A stretch of 64,000 bases of DNA from the NCBI GenBank assembly GCA_037074705.1, contig CM073595.1:71472139-71536138 (forward strand), written 5' to 3'. The notes beneath the pieces are model-generated. The model was given only the letters and a program-made list of their open reading frames with translations. It had not been told where the DNA came from and searched no databases. The DNA comes from Zhengitettix transpicula. Its lineage: Eukaryota > Arthropoda > Insecta > Orthoptera > Tetrigidae. Below, piece after piece: positions 62,513 through 64,000 of the stretch. Every line of letters begins with the position of its first letter. Position 1 is the stretch's first letter. Both the position numbers and the translations under genes were made by a program.

Positions 62513-62623
62513 TGGGTGCCCGGCGTTTCACGGATTGTCGCAATTAAACTCTGCGACTTCCATAACCCCGAATTTGACTCCATTCTCGGTTGTTTTTACG
62601 CTATTTTTATGTAAATGCCCTTT
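62513..62623 (-). repeat. Family A terminal fragment, copy 18
   Basis: Read on +: GGGTGCCCGGCGTTTCACGG, then GTCGCAATTAAACTCTGCGAC, CATAACCCCGAATTTGACTC and the ATTTTTATGTAAATGCCC block. The CTAG end is replaced by the adjacent TA microsatellite. It supplies residues ~18-55 of the longest ORF in the window (62460-62894). Confidence 0.88.
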
Positions 62624-64000
62624 CATGAATTCTCGTTATCAACGCAGTCGTAATAAGGATATTTTCGTACATATTTCAAAGCTTATCCATACGAAATCTA
62701 AAAATGTGAATACCTCCAGGCACCGCATGGAAAGTCTCACAAAATATTCCCCTCTAGAATGGAACTCAGCATGGAGATATTTTATTACCAAAACGTTTCC
62801 CGTACTCATTTCTTCCGCAATCGATTACAAAGAATTTTGCTACATGCAGAGACGTTATGAAAGAGGGCTCGTATTGAAAGAACCGTGGAGGTAGGTATTT
62901 TAATGGCCCTCGTGTTTATACGCTATAACACCACTTAAGAAACCGTGGGCGAGGTCTGTACGAATGTCGACTGCTGCCGCTCCCCGGCCAAAACCTTCTA
63001 AAGTGAAGAGCCGCCGAATATACGAGCCTGAGCATTTTTTTGTAGCCCTTTATCTTCTCTGGCGCATATTTATCCGTTCAGCGGCAATTGTGCCAGGGCT
63101 GGCTTGAAAGCCTCTAAAAGCAAGGTGAGGGGAGAAGCCATATCGCCCCACGACCAGCATCTGCGCCTTGCACAAACTACAACGCTCTCACACTTTGGAT
63201 TACGATTTGTTGCCGCTATCGATTTCAAGGCCGGCCACTCGTTCAATCATTAAGCTGTCAGCACTATCGCCATAAACAGGATCATCGTAGGCGTCTCCAT
63301 TACCTACTTTGGCTTTATAGTGTTATTAATGTCATTACGATTGAAGCGTCACGTTTTTCCGATAGACGTAAACGCTTACTCGATCCAAGCGTTTCTTCTT
63401 CAAGTTGGCATTCAGGTGATGCAAATAGTTACATACTCCTACATTGGCAAGATTTATACGTGACAAAGAACATGAACGGGTATCGAAAGCGAATGCAACC
63501 AATAATCAAATATGCTTTGTCTTTTTACACTCGTAACCTGAAATTCGGCCCTGTACAGAACAAAACATCCTTCAAAGTCTGATTGAATTTTCATTACAAA
63601 CAAAGTAGAGCTATAATTATCAAATAACTGCCATGTAAAACACGATTTGGCCGATTTTCAAAACATCCAACTGGCCGTGACCGTTACTGACGAAGTGAGA
63701 CATACATTTTAGATCCTCATTAATAAAACAGTTTGCTGGTATCCTATCATGTTATGCTATTTATACGATTATAATTTGTAGAATTTAACTACCAACTTAT
63801 TTTCTTTTTCATGTTTGACGAGAATCCAAGTAAGATTTTCTGCTGGAAACTCCATCGAATGAAAATTGAAGATTAATATAGTTATATTAATATCATTATC
63901 GTTGTTTTAAATTTATATTTATATATTTCTTTGTAAAGAACATTGTTTTTTAAACTTTATAACTTTAATAATTTATTATTTTCCTGTAATCCTATATTCA
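62624..64000. other. Gene-free stretch with GC-rich patch at 62.9-63.3 kb
   Basis: 62930-63290 is GC-richer and may be unique, conserved DNA. No coding motif or exon with paired splice sites recognised. The last 300 bases are AT-rich. Confidence 0.45.

Noticed and set aside
62460..62894. Longest ORF in the window (144 codons, +)
   Set aside because: Its first third is a translation of the family A fragment at 62513-62623 and the rest shows no domain, so it is not a supported gene.
1..64000. Prokaryotic features, CRISPR arrays, rRNA genes, viral genomes
   Set aside because: No regularly spaced repeats with unique spacers, no long or operonic ORFs, and no conserved rRNA segments; composition and repeats are those of an animal nuclear genome.

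Overview
This looks like AT-rich, gene-poor nuclear DNA from an animal, most likely an insect with a large, repeat-laden genome. The reasons are the A/T-dominated composition with microsatellites, ORFs no longer than 144 codons, degenerate eukaryotic transposon relics, tRNA-like promoter fragments, and a dispersed repeat family making up roughly 8% of the window. The species cannot be named from sequence alone. I see no bacterial operon, ribosomal RNA, CRISPR array or intact protein gene.

Left edge (1-2873): the most gene-like structure is a possible gene 3' end on the + strand. A reading frame open from base 2 runs into a splice-donor-like site at 74/75. A strong acceptor-like site at 2829/2830 restores the frame and leads to a short terminal exon with a stop at 2871-2873. 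The parent gene is not recognised, and the ~2.75 kb intron and the exon pairing are inference.

5.2-62.6 kb: eighteen copies or fragments of one ~410-430 bp family ('family A') lie on both strands. Near-complete copies are at 5223-5634, 8636-9023, 14417-14833, 24748-25169 and 49361-49791. Reading TCTAATAAATAAAAT...CACCCAGCTAG, the ends resemble a non-autonomous Helitron (5' TC; GC-rich hairpin just before 3' CTAG followed by T). Read the other way, the same sequence carries tRNA-like A and B boxes, as a SINE would. I state both models and what separates them. The copies also form a four-copy cluster (15961-17139), a head-to-tail dimer (26519-27177) and a fold-back pair (28305-28787).

Other elements: a second dispersed family ('family B') has copies at 39525-39810 and 59627-59855. 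There is a decayed non-LTR retrotransposon C-terminus (41394-41582), a possible helix-turn-helix relic of an insect transposon (9330-9680, minus), two tRNA-like SINE heads (near 17.7 and 53.5 kb), and a two-unit degenerate repeat (61079-61290).

Between these lie long AT-rich stretches without recognisable genes. A few GC-richer islands (12.7, 17.8, 38.3, 44.2, 45.6, 58.5 and 63.1 kb) hold dense transcription-factor-like motifs and are candidates for conserved regulatory DNA. Interspecies alignment would be the decisive test for those.
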